From Sphaerisporangium album (GTDB lineage: Bacteria; Actinomycetota; Actinomycetes; Streptosporangiales; Streptosporangiaceae), in NCBI RefSeq assembly GCF_003323745.1, contig NZ_QOIL01000019.1, positions 1 through 64,000 on the forward strand: a stretch of DNA of 64,000 nucleotides, given 5' to 3'. Position 1 is the first letter of the stretch. Each line of letters opens with the position of its first letter. Positions 34,890 through 44,900 of the stretch are shown here, piece after piece. A program made the position numbers and the translations under genes. The notes under the pieces are model-generated. The model searched no databases. It was not told the DNA's origin and saw only the letters and a program-made list of their open reading frames with translations.

Positions 34890-36203
34890 TCAGTCGCCGA
34901 ACTCGTTCTGCACCCCGGCCGGCGTCAGCGCCGAGACGTAGTGCTGCGGCAGGTGGTCGTCGATCGAGTAGACCGCCGGCAACGAGCGGGTCGCCTCGAA
35001 CTTGCGCGCGGCGTACGCCATCGCCGACATCGGTATGCCGAGCAGGCCCGGCATCTGCCCCGTCGGCCGCCTCCGCGCCTCCCAACGTCCCTTGCGGGCC
35101 TGCGAGGCGCAGCGCGAGGTGGCGATCATGGACATGAGGCTGTTGACCAGGTGCGGCACGCGGTAGTGCATCTCGCGGCCGAAGTGCCGGAACGGGCCGG
35201 ACGCGGTGGACGGCATGTGCGGCACGACGTCGCTGTCGTACACGTACCGGATGACGTTCTCGCGGAGGAACTCGTCGCTCTGGCAGGCATCGGCGAAGTT
35301 CGGGTCGCCGATCATGGGCTGGCCGAACGTGTAGACCGCGCGCAGCCGGTCGGCGAGCGCGTCGTGGTACTTGCGCTCGTGCCTGATCATGACGCCCATG
35401 AGCGCGGCCATCGCGCCGCCCTGGCTGTGCCCGGTGATGTAGAGCGCCTCCAGCTCGCCTTCGCTCCGCGGGCCGTCGGCCTCGTAGTGGTCGCCGCCGG
35501 CGGAGGGGCCGCCGGTCGCCTGGCGGTCACCGCACGCGCGCCGCAGCGCGTTCATGATCTCGTAGCGGGTGGCCCGCACGTTGCGGTAGACGCCCGCGTG
35601 CACCGTGGCGCAGGGGTCGCTGATCTGGTAGCCCATCCGCTCGGGCTCGACATCGATGTCGCTCATCCAGTTGATGAAGTTCAGCGGCTCGGTGCCCCGG
35701 TAACACAGGATGCCGACCCGGCCGCTTCTGCTGAGAATGAGAAACGCGGTCGAGGAAATCAGCATCGCGTCGACCGAGGACTGGATCATCTGGCAGTGAT
35801 TGTCCTCGAGGCCCATTCTGGCCATGATCATGGAGAGCGTTTCCGGGTCGGAGTAGGCGTACGCCGCGCACGTCGCCATCAGGTGCGCGATTTCCGGGTC
35901 CGGCTGCTCGACGGCGTTGAGAAGCTTTCGCTCCAGGTTCTTGTAGACCGGGAACCCCGCGGTCTCGCGGTGGCCGAACGGCCGGAGCTCGTCGTAGGAG
36001 GGGGCCTGCACGCCGCGCCTGCGCAGCCCTCCCGCCTGCAGGATGTCGCGCATCCGCGCCTCGAAGGAGTCTTCGGAGGCCGTCATCGGTTTCCTGTTGC
36101 CGCTCACCACCTTCCCGGCGTTCGGCTGGCCGACGGTGGCCGTAACAGGTTTATCCGACTGGCGACTGTTTCTGGTGGTATCCACGCTTGCCACGCCATA
36201 CAC
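34890..36203 (-). CDS. Class 3 lipase family protein
   Basis: The 437-residue protein has a Lipase_3 alpha/beta-hydrolase domain in its C-terminal half: the oxyanion strand CYRGTEPLN, the nucleophile elbow ITGHSQGGAMAAL and a following QPMIGD block typical of class 3 lipases. No clear signal peptide is seen, so it may act in the cytoplasm or leave by another route. ATG 36203 gives the longest product, with GGAAGG only 3 bases upstream. The internal ATG at residue 40 (MTASED) has AGGA at better spacing and is a real alternative. Confidence 0.8.
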   Translation of the reverse strand: MYGVASVDTTRNSRQSDKPVTATVGQPNAGKVVSGNRKPMTASEDSFEARMRDILQAGGLRRRGVQAPSYDELRPFGHRETAGFPVYKNLERKLLNAVEQPDPEIAHLMATCAAYAYSDPETLSMIMARMGLEDNHCQMIQSSVDAMLISSTAFLILSRSGRVGILCYRGTEPLNFINWMSDIDVEPERMGYQISDPCATVHAGVYRNVRATRYEIMNALRRACGDRQATGGPSAGGDHYEADGPRSEGELEALYITGHSQGGAMAALMGVMIRHERKYHDALADRLRAVYTFGQPMIGDPNFADACQSDEFLRENVIRYVYDSDVVPHMPSTASGPFRHFGREMHYRVPHLVNSLMSMIATSRCASQARKGRWEARRRPTGQMPGLLGIPMSAMAYAARKFEATRSLPAVYSIDDHLPQHYVSALTPAGVQNEFGD

Positions 36204-36471
36204 CTTCCGGTAAGCGACGGTGCTTTCGACTGTTCCGCGGCCTCAACGATGAGCAGGACAGCATCTTCAACGATCGTAAGCATCGCTTAACGCGCACCCC
36301 GAGATCCGCCTGTCCCTGACAATTTCCTGGACATCCCGGGTTAAATCCCATGTATCGGCAAACTCATTTCCCGGGTGCCCATTTTCGCCCAGGGGTGGCC
36401 CGCCGGGGACGGGTGGCCAGGTCCGGGCCGCGCCGCGCCGGGAAGGCGGCCGGCCGCGCCGCGCCCGGAGG

Positions 36472-37959
36472 CTAGCGCCGGGAGAACGCGGCGAGCGTGA
36501 GCGCGGTGCCGGTGGGGCGCGCCGGCGCGTCGTCCCCGGTGGCGGACGCGGCGAGCGGCAGGCGCAGGACGAACCGCGCCCCGCCGGCGTGGGACGTGCC
36601 GACCTCGATCGTCCCGTCGTGCGCGCGGGCGATGTCCCGGACGATCGCGAGCCCGAGGCCCGTGCCGCCCTTGTCGCGGCAGCGGGAGGCGTCCAGCCGG
36701 GTGAAGCGCTCGAAGATCCGCTCCCGGTCCGCCTCGGCGATGCCGTCCCCGTCGTCGGTGACGATCAGCTCGGCGTGGGTCTCGTCCCGGCACACCTCGA
36801 CCAGCACCAGGCGCTTGGCGTGCCGCTGGGCGTTGTCGAGCAGGTTGGTCAGCACACGGGCGATCTGGGTGTCGACGGCCTTGACGACGACGCCCGGCGC
36901 GAGCCGCAACTGGGTGGGAAGCCGGTCCTTGCGCCGGGAGACCTCCATGTGGACCGACTCCGCCAGGTCGACGTCGTCCCTCGCCCTGGGCTCGCCCCCG
37001 CCGACCCGGGCCAGCAGCAGCAGGTCGGAGATGATGGCCTGGAGCCGGTCGACGTCGCGCAGCGAGTGGTCGACCAGTTCGCGCAGGTCGGTCTCCTCGG
37101 GGTACATGCGCGCCTCCTCAAGCTGCACGCGGAGCCCCGCGACCGGGGTGCGCAGCTCGTGCGAGGCGTCGGAGGCGAACCGCCGCTGCTGGGCGAGGAC
37201 CTCCTCCATCCGTCCCCGCGCGTTCTCCAGGCGCTCCAGCGTGCTGTTGACCGTCCGGGCGAGCCGGGCGATCTCGTCGTCGCCGACGGGCTCGGGCAGG
37301 CGGCTGCTCAGGTCGCTGAGGTTGGTGGCGGCCAGCTCGGCGCGGATGGCCTCGACGGGCCGCAGCGTCCGCCCGGTGATCTTCCAGGTGGCGAAGACGG
37401 CGACGGAGATCAGCGCCGCCACCTGGACGGCGAAGATCAGGTCGAACGCGCCCGCGGAGATGCCCCCGCGGTCGGGGCCGGCCGCGTACACGACGTGGGA
37501 GCCGGGGGAGGTGTCGACCCGCACCGCGGCCAGGCGCAGGCAGCCCAGGTTCTTGTTGGCGCAGGTCTGCACGTCACGGCGCGGCTCCAGGGGCTCGGGG
37601 CGGACGTCGGAGAGCGGCGGCAGCCCGCGGGCGTCGGGCGAGGCGGCCACGAGGCGCTGGTCGGCGTCCACGACCTGGATCAGGTCCGCGCCCGGGAAGC
37701 CGGTCGTGATCTCCGGGCCGACGACCCGCCCGGCACGGTCCGCAGCGGCCACCGCGCTCGCCGCGTACCGCGCGTCGAGCCATGCGGCGTTGGTGAGCTC
37801 CTGGCGTGCGAGTATCCCGGCGAGCACTCCGGCCGGGACGAGCAGGAGCATGGCGAGGCCGGCGACCAGGGCGGTGACCCGTCCCCGGATGGACCGGGGG
37901 CGCCACAGCTTCAGGGCGCGCCTCGGCGGGCGTGGTGAAGCGGGGAGTCCGAGCGGCAA
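36472..37959 (-). CDS. Membrane sensor histidine kinase, orphan
   Basis: The 495-residue kinase has TM1 near residues 30-52 (ALVAGLAMLLLVPAGVL), an extracytoplasmic sensor of about 130 residues containing two Cys (TCANKNLGC), TM2, HAMP (GRTLRPVEAI), a DHp with the phospho-His in DASHELRTP and a HATPase with N-box NLLDNAQRH, DDGDGI and GTGLGLAI. The start is taken as TTG 37959 because GGAGGA precedes it at ideal spacing. The longer frame to 38292 is Pro/Arg-rich and lacks a site. No response regulator is adjacent. It is closely similar to the kinase at 58611-60125. Confidence 0.85.
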   Translation of the reverse strand: MPLGLPASPRPPRRALKLWRPRSIRGRVTALVAGLAMLLLVPAGVLAGILARQELTNAAWLDARYAASAVAAADRAGRVVGPEITTGFPGADLIQVVDADQRLVAASPDARGLPPLSDVRPEPLEPRRDVQTCANKNLGCLRLAAVRVDTSPGSHVVYAAGPDRGGISAGAFDLIFAVQVAALISVAVFATWKITGRTLRPVEAIRAELAATNLSDLSSRLPEPVGDDEIARLARTVNSTLERLENARGRMEEVLAQQRRFASDASHELRTPVAGLRVQLEEARMYPEETDLRELVDHSLRDVDRLQAIISDLLLLARVGGGEPRARDDVDLAESVHMEVSRRKDRLPTQLRLAPGVVVKAVDTQIARVLTNLLDNAQRHAKRLVLVEVCRDETHAELIVTDDGDGIAEADRERIFERFTRLDASRCRDKGGTGLGLAIVRDIARAHDGTIEVGTSHAGGARFVLRLPLAASATGDDAPARPTGTALTLAAFSRR

Positions 37960-38456
37960 GCGGGTCCTCCAGGTGGCGCGGTCTGCGGTCGTGGGTGCGG
38001 TGTGGGAGCCGGTGTTCCGGGCCTCGCGGGCCCGGAGGGCGTCCGGCCGATGTGGTGTCCGCCGGGCGGACGCGCGGCGGGCGAGGATCTTCGCCGTCCC
38101 CTCGGAGCGGTCCGGCGAGGACGGCGCGGACGCGGGCGCCCTGTGGGCGCGGGAGGGAGGCGCGGTGGGTCTGACACCACCGGGTGGGTGCCGGCGCGGT
38201 GGGCACAGGGCGCGAACGACCGCGCACCTAGAGCGATCCACTAGGGCAAAACCCACCCTAGCAGCAACCCCAAAATGGTGCAAACCAGACAAAAGACTAC
38301 TTCAAAGAGGTCACAGCGGGATAAAGCTCCGGGCCCCCGGACGGAAAGAAACCCGGCAGAGGACGGGAGCACCGTGCCCGGCCGGGTAAGGCGAACGGCC
38401 CCCGGCGAGGCGGTCGCGGTGCCCGCTCCCGCCCGCCGGGGGCCGTCAGACGTTCC
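37960..38456. other. Upstream region of histidine kinase gene
   Basis: This stretch lies between the kinase start and the terminator of the GH99-like gene, both on the minus strand. No gene is supported. The A+T-richer part at about 38262-38330 is the likely promoter zone of the kinase gene, but no hexamers could be assigned with confidence. Confidence 0.4.
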
Positions 38457-38488
38457 GCGGGCCCCGGCGTTGTCACGCCGGGGCCCGC
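38457..38488. terminator. Terminator of GH99-like gene
   Basis: A perfect 13-bp stem (GCGGGCCCCGGCG / CGCCGGGGCCCGC) with a 6-base loop lies just 3' of the minus-strand stop at 38497. Confidence 0.8.
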
Positions 38489-38496
38489 GCCGCCGT

Positions 38497-40005
38497 CTAC
38501 TGGCGGTAGACCTGGAACTCCGAGACCTGGCCCGCGGGCCAGCCGGTGTTGGCGGTGATGTTCAGGCGCAGGTAGCGCTGCGTCGTCGCCGGGAAGGTGA
38601 TCGTCACGGTGTTGCCCGTGGACGGGCTGAACGTGTACGACCGCGAGGGCACCAGCGTCGTGGTGGGCGTGCCGCTCGTGCCGCCCAGCACCGACAATGT
38701 CTGGGTCCTCGCGCCCCACGACGGCGGCAGGGTCAGCACGATCTTGCTCACGTCGCTCGCCGCGCCGAGGTCGACGGTGATCGACTGCGGGAACGCGTGG
38801 TTGGCGCTCTCCCAGTAGCTGCCGGTGTTCCCGTCCACCGCGTTGGCGGGGACGTAGTTCTGGGTGTGGCTGCTCGCCGTGATCGACTTGCGCAGCGCGA
38901 GGTTCGGGTTCTGCGGCGGGACCGTCGTGCCGGTGAACTGGCCCACCCAGTAGCGGGTCCGGTCCAGGTACGCCGTCTCGGCGGCGGCGCCGGTCTTGCC
39001 GTAGGCGCCGTTGAAGGTCTGGTAACCGATCCCGGCGGGCGGGGTGGAGGACGCCGGCTCGATCACCGACCCCTCGTGCCACTCGTTGAACGAGGTGACC
39101 GAGACCCAGGTGGGCGAGCCGCCGATGGTCGGTGACAGGGCGTTCTGCCACTCCTTGTCGTAGGACGCGCCGTTGTCACGCGCCACCGTCGGGCTGGTGT
39201 TGCCGGGCACGGCCCGGTCGTCGATGTACCCGGGGGCCACCGACGGCGACCAGACCAGGCCGTTGGCCTTGCAGTAGTCCCCGGCGTTCTTCCAGCCCGG
39301 CGCCGTCATGCCCGCGATGCCGTCGTAGGTGTACATGCCGCCGAAGTGGGCGACCTTGCTGGTGTCGGTCGTCTGGGCGAGGACGATACTGGTGGAGCTC
39401 ACCTGGTCCAGCGCCGACCAGTCGGTGACGTCCAGGCTGTTGAAGACGTAGAACGCCCCCCGGTTGCCGTGCGCGGCGTCGCGGTAGAAGGCCGGGCTGC
39501 TCCCGTAGCGGGAGTTGATGTAGTTGATGTCGGCGACCGTCGAGGCGGCGGTCCGCCCGCTGTACGGCTCCAGGTGCCAGGCGACCTTGATCCCGTAGCG
39601 CGCGGCCGTGGCCAGCACGCCGGCGGCGAGGCCGTCCTCGTAGGAGCCCTGGCCCCACCAGCTGTAGACGATCGTGCCCGCGCCGGACTGCTGGATCCAC
39701 CGCATGTGCTGGGCCACCGCGCCGTTCTGGTCGCCGGAGTCGTAGGCGCCGAGCTTCGGGTACAGGTCGGCGCCGATGTCGTCCGGCGGGGTGTGACCGC
39801 CCTGCTGCCAGTGCCGGTAGCTCCCGTACACCGACGGGCTGCCGTACCAGGGGTAGTAGAACAGGTGGACGTCGGTCGCGGTGGGCGCGGCGGCCGCGGC
39901 GGCGGCCGCCTTGCCCGAGGCGAGGGCGGGCCCCGCGGGGACCGACATGAGTCCGGAGGTCACGAGCAGGACGGCAGCGGCTGTCACGCTGCGCCACTTA
40001 GGCAT
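38497..40005 (-). CDS. Secreted GH99-like glycosidase with discoidin/CBM32-like domain
   Basis: This 502-residue secreted protein has a signal peptide at residues 1-29 (AAAVLLVTSGLMSV, cut near ALAS-GK) and then an Ala-rich stretch. A GH99-type (endo-alpha-mannosidase-like) catalytic domain follows at about 45-355, marked by FYYPWYGSP, GTIVYSWWGQGSYEDG, AWHLEPYSGR and TSFNEWHEGS, the last holding the acidic residues conserved in the family. The C-terminal 130 residues (NLALRKSITASSHT to FQVYRQ) form an F5/8 type C-like carbohydrate-binding domain. The substrate is probably mannan or a mannose-containing glycan. It is divergent from a ROK regulator that could control it. ATG 40005 has GAGGAG upstream. 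Confidence 0.87.
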   Translation of the reverse strand: MPKWRSVTAAAVLLVTSGLMSVPAGPALASGKAAAAAAAAPTATDVHLFYYPWYGSPSVYGSYRHWQQGGHTPPDDIGADLYPKLGAYDSGDQNGAVAQHMRWIQQSGAGTIVYSWWGQGSYEDGLAAGVLATAARYGIKVAWHLEPYSGRTAASTVADINYINSRYGSSPAFYRDAAHGNRGAFYVFNSLDVTDWSALDQVSSTSIVLAQTTDTSKVAHFGGMYTYDGIAGMTAPGWKNAGDYCKANGLVWSPSVAPGYIDDRAVPGNTSPTVARDNGASYDKEWQNALSPTIGGSPTWVSVTSFNEWHEGSVIEPASSTPPAGIGYQTFNGAYGKTGAAAETAYLDRTRYWVGQFTGTTVPPQNPNLALRKSITASSHTQNYVPANAVDGNTGSYWESANHAFPQSITVDLGAASDVSKIVLTLPPSWGARTQTLSVLGGTSGTPTTTLVPSRSYTFSPSTGNTVTITFPATTQRYLRLNITANTGWPAGQVSEFQVYRQ

Positions 40006-40554
40006 GGATGCTGACTCCTCACGTCGAGTGGGGGGTGCGCGCCGGTGCCGCGGTCACGCGCCGTCCGCCGGGCGGGCTCTGTCGTGCCGGCGGCCGCGTG
40101 GAGCCCGGCCGGCCGCAGGGGTCCAGGGCCTCCTGCGGCCGGCCGGGAGAAGGGCCCGTCCGTCCGGCCGATTCGAGCGGCACCACCGCGGCGCAGCCGA
40201 AGTCGGCGGGAACGGCTCCGCCGCGGGTCTTGTCGGCCGGACGGACGGGAGCATCAGCGAGGTCAGGGAAGTACTCGCCCCGCCCTCAAAAATTTGCAGA
40301 GATCGCTAAGTAATTTGCGGTTTCAACCAATGGATTTGACAGGGCTTGTCGAATTAAAGACCGCGCCTGGGGGCTGTGCCAAGACCTCCGACCACTTGGC
40401 TTTTGTAACGCTTCCGTAACGTGGGATGCCACCGAGCCGTGACCTGCGACTGTGCCACGGATGCCAAGTCGTTACCTGATCAGGGTGTTTACGTCCAGAT
40501 CTCGCCGTGTTAGAACTCGGTTAATTGTTCTTCGATACATACAAACTTGGTCGG
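40006..40554. promoter_or_regulatory. Divergent intergenic region with two large inverted repeats
   Basis: This region separates the GH99-like gene (-) and the ROK regulator (+). A 16-bp perfect hairpin (40104-40119 with 40132-40147, 12-base loop) is followed by a 17-bp perfect inverted repeat (40155-40171 with 40233-40249, 61-base spacer), both G+C-rich. From about 40285 it turns A+T-rich. AGAAC (40512-40516) and GTTCT (40527-40531) form a 10-spaced dyad just before the ROK start that could be its own operator. No gene is supported. Confidence 0.6.
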
Positions 40555-41850
40555 GTGATCGATGTGGCGCAGAGACGGCCGGCGGCGCCGGCCGGCGGGG
40601 GCGCCCAGGCGGTGGGACACGCCTCCCTCCGCCGGGCCAACCTCGCCCTGGTCCTGCGCCACCTACGCGAGGAGGGCTCCTGCTCGCGCTCCGACATCGC
40701 CGACGCCACGGGCCTGCACCGGGCCACCGTGTCCAACCTCATGGCCGAGCTGCTCGGCCGGGGCCTGGTACGCGAGGTCGGCATCGAGCACATCGGGGCG
40801 GTCGGCCGCCCGCGCAGGGCGGTCGCCCTGGACGGCTCGCACGTCGGGGTGCTCGGCACCGAGATCAACGTCGACTACGTCGCCGTCTACGGCACCGACC
40901 TGGCCGGACGCGTACTGGTCGAGCGGCGCGTCGGCTTCGACGCCATGGGCATGGGCCCGGACCGCTCGCTGAAGGAGCTCGGCCGGGTCGCCAAGGAGGC
41001 GCTGGACGACCTGACCGCCTCCGGAGCCGTCCCGGCCGGCATCGGCGTCGCCGTCCCCGGCCTGGTGGACGTCGCCCGCGGCGCGGTCTCGTTCGCGCCC
41101 AACCTCGGCTGGCGTGACCTGCCGCTGGCCGAGCGGCTGCAGGCCGAGATCGGCGACGGCCGGGCGCCCGTGATGGTGGACAACGACGCCAACCTGGCCG
41201 CGCTCGCCGAGTTCACGGGCGGGGTGGCGGCCGGCACGCCGGACATGGTCTACCTCACCGGCGAGGTCGGCGTCGGCGGCGGCATCATCGTCGCCGGGGC
41301 GTTGCTGCGCGGCGCGGACGGGTTCTCCGGCGAGGTCGGGCACATGCCCGTCGACCCGACGGGAAGCCGCTGCGGCTGCGGGCGCGTCGGCTGCTGGGAG
41401 ACCAAGGTCGGCCTCGCCGCGCTGGTCAGCTCGGCGACGCCCGAGCGGGCCTACGGCCTCGGGCCGGCGCCCGATCCCGAGGAGCGCGTGGCCGAGATCG
41501 CCCAGGGCCTCGCGGCGGGCGACCCGCGCGTGATGGCCGCGGTCGCCGAGGTCGGACGCTGGCTCGGGCTCGGCGGCTCGATCCTGGTCAACCTGTTCAA
41601 CCCCCGCGCCATCGTGCTCGGCGGATACTTCGCGAAGCTGGCGGAGCGGCTGATCCCGCCCGCCCAGGCGGAGCTGGAGCGGCTGGTCATCGCAGGTCCG
41701 GCCGCCCGCTGCCGGTTCCTCGCCTCAGGCCTCGGCTTCGGCGCCGCCTCCCGGGGCGCCGCCAGCATGGTGGTCGAGCAGGTCATCAACGACCCCACGG
41801 CGATCGGTTCGGCCCCGATCGCCTCGACGACAAACCTGGCAGGCAGATGA
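40555..41850 (+). CDS. ROK family transcriptional regulator
   Basis: This ~431-residue protein has an N-terminal winged HTH (SRSDIADATGLHRATVSNLMAEL) and a ROK/sugar-kinase-like C-terminal domain with VDNDANLAALAE, GVGGGI and the zinc-type motif CGCGRVGCWE. ROK repressors respond to sugars or sugar phosphates. Neighbours are a secreted glycosidase and a secreted sugar dehydrogenase, which are plausible targets. The start is uncertain: GTG 40555 or GTG 40564, and TTG 40525 is also in frame. None has a strong ribosome-binding site. Confidence 0.88.
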   Translation: MIDVAQRRPAAPAGGGAQAVGHASLRRANLALVLRHLREEGSCSRSDIADATGLHRATVSNLMAELLGRGLVREVGIEHIGAVGRPRRAVALDGSHVGVLGTEINVDYVAVYGTDLAGRVLVERRVGFDAMGMGPDRSLKELGRVAKEALDDLTASGAVPAGIGVAVPGLVDVARGAVSFAPNLGWRDLPLAERLQAEIGDGRAPVMVDNDANLAALAEFTGGVAAGTPDMVYLTGEVGVGGGIIVAGALLRGADGFSGEVGHMPVDPTGSRCGCGRVGCWETKVGLAALVSSATPERAYGLGPAPDPEERVAEIAQGLAAGDPRVMAAVAEVGRWLGLGGSILVNLFNPRAIVLGGYFAKLAERLIPPAQAELERLVIAGPAARCRFLASGLGFGAASRGAASMVVEQVINDPTAIGSAPIASTTNLAGR

Positions 41851-41890
41851 CTCCTTCTTTCAATAGTTGATACGCTTTTTGCGGAGTCAT
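41847..41890. promoter_or_regulatory. Inverted repeat around A+T-rich spacer at ROK 3' end
   Basis: ATGACTCC at 41847-41854, overlapping the ROK stop, is the exact reverse complement of GGAGTCAT at 41883-41890. The 28-base spacer is A+T-rich and contains TTGATA. It could be an operator or promoter for the downstream sugar-dehydrogenase gene, or a weak terminator. The stretch to 42068 shows no gene. Confidence 0.35.
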
Positions 41891-42068
41891 GTTCTGTCCG
41901 GCCTAGGCACCGGACCCCCTGGAGGTGGCACCCTTCCAGGCGCACCGCGGCACAGCGCAGCACCACCCGCACCATCCCGGCACACAGCACCACGCACCAC
42001 CCCCCGGCAACAAGCGCGGCGGCGCGCGCCTTGCCTGACTGACCCCCCAAGTCAGGAAAGGACCCCCC

Positions 42069-44900
42069 ATGTCACCACGTCCTCGGCCGTGGACCCGGCT
42101 TCTCGCCACGTTCGCCCTCGTACTTTCGGGCGGCATGGCGGCCGTGACGGCCTCAGGACCGGCGGCCAACGCCTCGGTCATCCCCGCGTCCGACTACCAG
42201 CAGGTACAGCTGGCCGTCGGCGGCGCCGAGCTCGGCGAGGCCATGTCCCTCGCGGTGCTCCCCAACCGCTCCGTGCTGCACACCGCGCGCGACGGAACGA
42301 TCCGCGTCACCGACGCGGCCGGCAACACCAAGGTGGCCGGAAAGCTCAGCGTCTACACGCATGACGAAGAGGGCCTCCAGGGCATCGCCGCGGACCCGAA
42401 CTTCGCCTCCAACCGGTACATCTACGTGTACTACTCGCCCCCGCTGAGCACGCCCGGCGGCGACGCGCCGACCACCGGCACCCAGGCGCAGTTCGACCAG
42501 TGGAAGGGCGAGCTGTACCTCTCGCGCTTCACGCTCAACGCCGACGAGACCGTCAACCTGGGCAGCGAGAAGATCGTCCTGCGGGTGCCCAACGACCGCG
42601 GCCAGTGCTGCCACGTCGGCGGTGACATCGACTTCGACGCGGCCGGGAACCTGTACCTGACCACGGGCGACGACACCAACCCGTTCGAGTCGAGCGGGTA
42701 CTCGCCCCTGGACGAGCGCACCGACCGCAACCCGCAGTTCGACGCCCAGCGCTCCTCGGGCAACACCAACGACCTGCGCGGCAAGGTCCTGCGCATCAAG
42801 CCCCAGGCGGACGGCACCTACACGATCCCCTCGGGCAACCTCTTCGCGCCGGGCACGGCCAAGACCCGTCCCGAGATCTACGCGATGGGCTTCCGCAACC
42901 CGTTCCGCATGTCGGTGGACAAGGCGACGGGCATCGTCTACCTCGGCGACTACGGCCCCGACGCGGGCGGCACCGACCCCAACCGCGGCCCCGGCGGCCA
43001 GGTGGAGTTCAACCGGATCACCAGCGCGGGCAACTACGGCTGGCCGTACTGCACCGGCACCAACACCACCAACGAGACCTACAACGAGTACACCTTCCCG
43101 AGCGGCCCGTCCCAGGCCAAGTACAACTGCGCGGGCGGCCCGACCAACAACTCGTTCCGCAACACCGGCCTCACCACGCTGCCCGCGGCCAGGCCGGCCT
43201 GGATCCGCTACGGCGGCGACGCCGGCTCCCCGCCCGACTTCGGCGGCGGCTCCGAGTCCCCGATGGGCGGCCCGGTCTACCGGTACAACGCCTCGCTGAA
43301 CTCCGCGGTCAAGTTCCCGCAGTCGCTCGACGGCCGCTACTTCGCCGGCGAGTACGGCCGCAGGTGGATCAAGGCCATCCAGGTCAACGCCGACGGCACC
43401 CCCGGTGACATCGGCGCCTTCCCCTGGACCGGCACCCAGGTGATGGACATGGCCTTCGGCCCCGACGGCGCGCTGTACGTCCTGGACTACGGCACCGGTT
43501 CCAACAACCAGGCCCTGTACCGGATCGAGTACATCGGCGCGGCGAACCGCAACCCGATCGCCAAGGCGGCCGCCGACAAGACCTCCGGCCCGGCGCCGCT
43601 GACGGTGAACTTCTCCTCGGCGGGCAGCTCCGACCCCGAGGGCGGCGCGCTGACCTACTCGTGGAACTTCGGCGACGGCACCACCTCCACCGCCGCCAAC
43701 CCCACGAAGACCTACACCACCAACGGCACCTACACCCCGACCCTGACCGTCAGGGACCCGCAGGGCCTGACCGGCACCGCCAGCCTGGTCGTCTCCGTCG
43801 GCAACACCGCGCCGACCGTGAACCTGACCACGCCCGGCGACGGCCAGCTGTTCTCCTACGGCGACACCGTGCCGTTCACGGTGACCGGCAGCGACCCGGA
43901 GGACGGGGCGCTGGACTGCACCAAGGTGACCGTGACCTACTTCCTCGGCCACGACAGCCACCGCCACCAGATCACCTCCAAGACCGGCTGCTCCGGCTCG
44001 ATCACCATCCCGACCGACGGTGAGCACGACGCCGCGGCCAACATCTACGGGGTCTTCGAGGCGTCCTACACCGACAAGGGCGGCCTCACCTCCACCAGCA
44101 CCCGCACCCTGCAGCCCCGGCACCGCCAGGCCGAGCACTACGGCGCCATGCAGGGCATCCAGCTCGCCACGCACGGCCCGGCCGAGGGCGCCACGACCGT
44201 CGGCTTCACCGACAACGGCGACTGGATCTCCTTCACGCCCTACAACGTGAGCAACGCCGTCAGCATCACCGCCCGGGTCTCCTCGGGTGGCGTCGGCGGC
44301 ACGCTGGAGGTCCGCGCGGGCTCGGCGACCGGCACGCTGCTCGGCACGGCGACCGTCGCCAACACCGGCGGATGGGAGACCTTCGTCGACGTCAACGCCA
44401 ACCTGACCAACAAGCCCGCCGGGGCGACCACGCTGTACCTGGTGTTCAAGGGCGTCACCGGCCAGGGCAACCTGTTCGACCTGGACGCCTTCACGCTGAA
44501 CACCTCCACCGGCGGCACGAACACGACGACCGAGGGCGAGGCCTACACCTCCAACTTCGGCGTCCAGCCGGCCTCGCACGCGGGCGCCAGCGGCGGCACG
44601 ACCATGGGGTACATCGACAACGGTGACTGGGCCGGGTACTCCCAGGTGAACACCCAGGGCGCCAAGACCTTCACCGCGCGGGTCTCCTCGGGCGGCCCCG
44701 GCGGGACGATCACGATCCGCTCGGGCTCGCAGACCGGGACGGTCCTCGGCACGGTGAACGTCGCCAACACCGGGAGCTGGGACACCTTCGCCAACGTCTC
44801 CACGAACCTCACCGGCTCGGCGACCGGCCCCTTGTTCCTCACCTTCACCGGCGGCTCGGGCTCGCTGCTCGACGTCGACACCTTCACCATCACCCGCTGA
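42069..44900 (+). CDS. Secreted PQQ-type sugar dehydrogenase with PKD and CBM6 domains
   Basis: The 943-residue protein has a signal peptide (residues 1-36, cut near ANA-SV). A soluble-glucose-dehydrogenase-type beta-propeller follows at about 40-490, marked by DEEGLQGIAADPNF, CCHVGGDIDFDAAGNLY, EIYAMGFRNPFRM and GPDGALYVLDYG. A PKD domain lies at about 500-580 (SWNFGDGTTS). After a further beta-rich stretch, two CBM6-type modules occupy about 690-815 and 820-943. It would oxidise sugars outside the cell while bound to polysaccharide. The PQQ-dependence is inferred from the family, and no PQQ biosynthesis genes are here. AGGAAAGGA precedes ATG 42069. The second CBM6 is nearly identical to those of the next gene. 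Confidence 0.88.
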   Translation: MSPRPRPWTRLLATFALVLSGGMAAVTASGPAANASVIPASDYQQVQLAVGGAELGEAMSLAVLPNRSVLHTARDGTIRVTDAAGNTKVAGKLSVYTHDEEGLQGIAADPNFASNRYIYVYYSPPLSTPGGDAPTTGTQAQFDQWKGELYLSRFTLNADETVNLGSEKIVLRVPNDRGQCCHVGGDIDFDAAGNLYLTTGDDTNPFESSGYSPLDERTDRNPQFDAQRSSGNTNDLRGKVLRIKPQADGTYTIPSGNLFAPGTAKTRPEIYAMGFRNPFRMSVDKATGIVYLGDYGPDAGGTDPNRGPGGQVEFNRITSAGNYGWPYCTGTNTTNETYNEYTFPSGPSQAKYNCAGGPTNNSFRNTGLTTLPAARPAWIRYGGDAGSPPDFGGGSESPMGGPVYRYNASLNSAVKFPQSLDGRYFAGEYGRRWIKAIQVNADGTPGDIGAFPWTGTQVMDMAFGPDGALYVLDYGTGSNNQALYRIEYIGAANRNPIAKAAADKTSGPAPLTVNFSSAGSSDPEGGALTYSWNFGDGTTSTAANPTKTYTTNGTYTPTLTVRDPQGLTGTASLVVSVGNTAPTVNLTTPGDGQLFSYGDTVPFTVTGSDPEDGALDCTKVTVTYFLGHDSHRHQITSKTGCSGSITIPTDGEHDAAANIYGVFEASYTDKGGLTSTSTRTLQPRHRQAEHYGAMQGIQLATHGPAEGATTVGFTDNGDWISFTPYNVSNAVSITARVSSGGVGGTLEVRAGSATGTLLGTATVANTGGWETFVDVNANLTNKPAGATTLYLVFKGVTGQGNLFDLDAFTLNTSTGGTNTTTEGEAYTSNFGVQPASHAGASGGTTMGYIDNGDWAGYSQVNTQGAKTFTARVSSGGPGGTITIRSGSQTGTVLGTVNVANTGSWDTFANVSTNLTGSATGPLFLTFTGGSGSLLDVDTFTITR

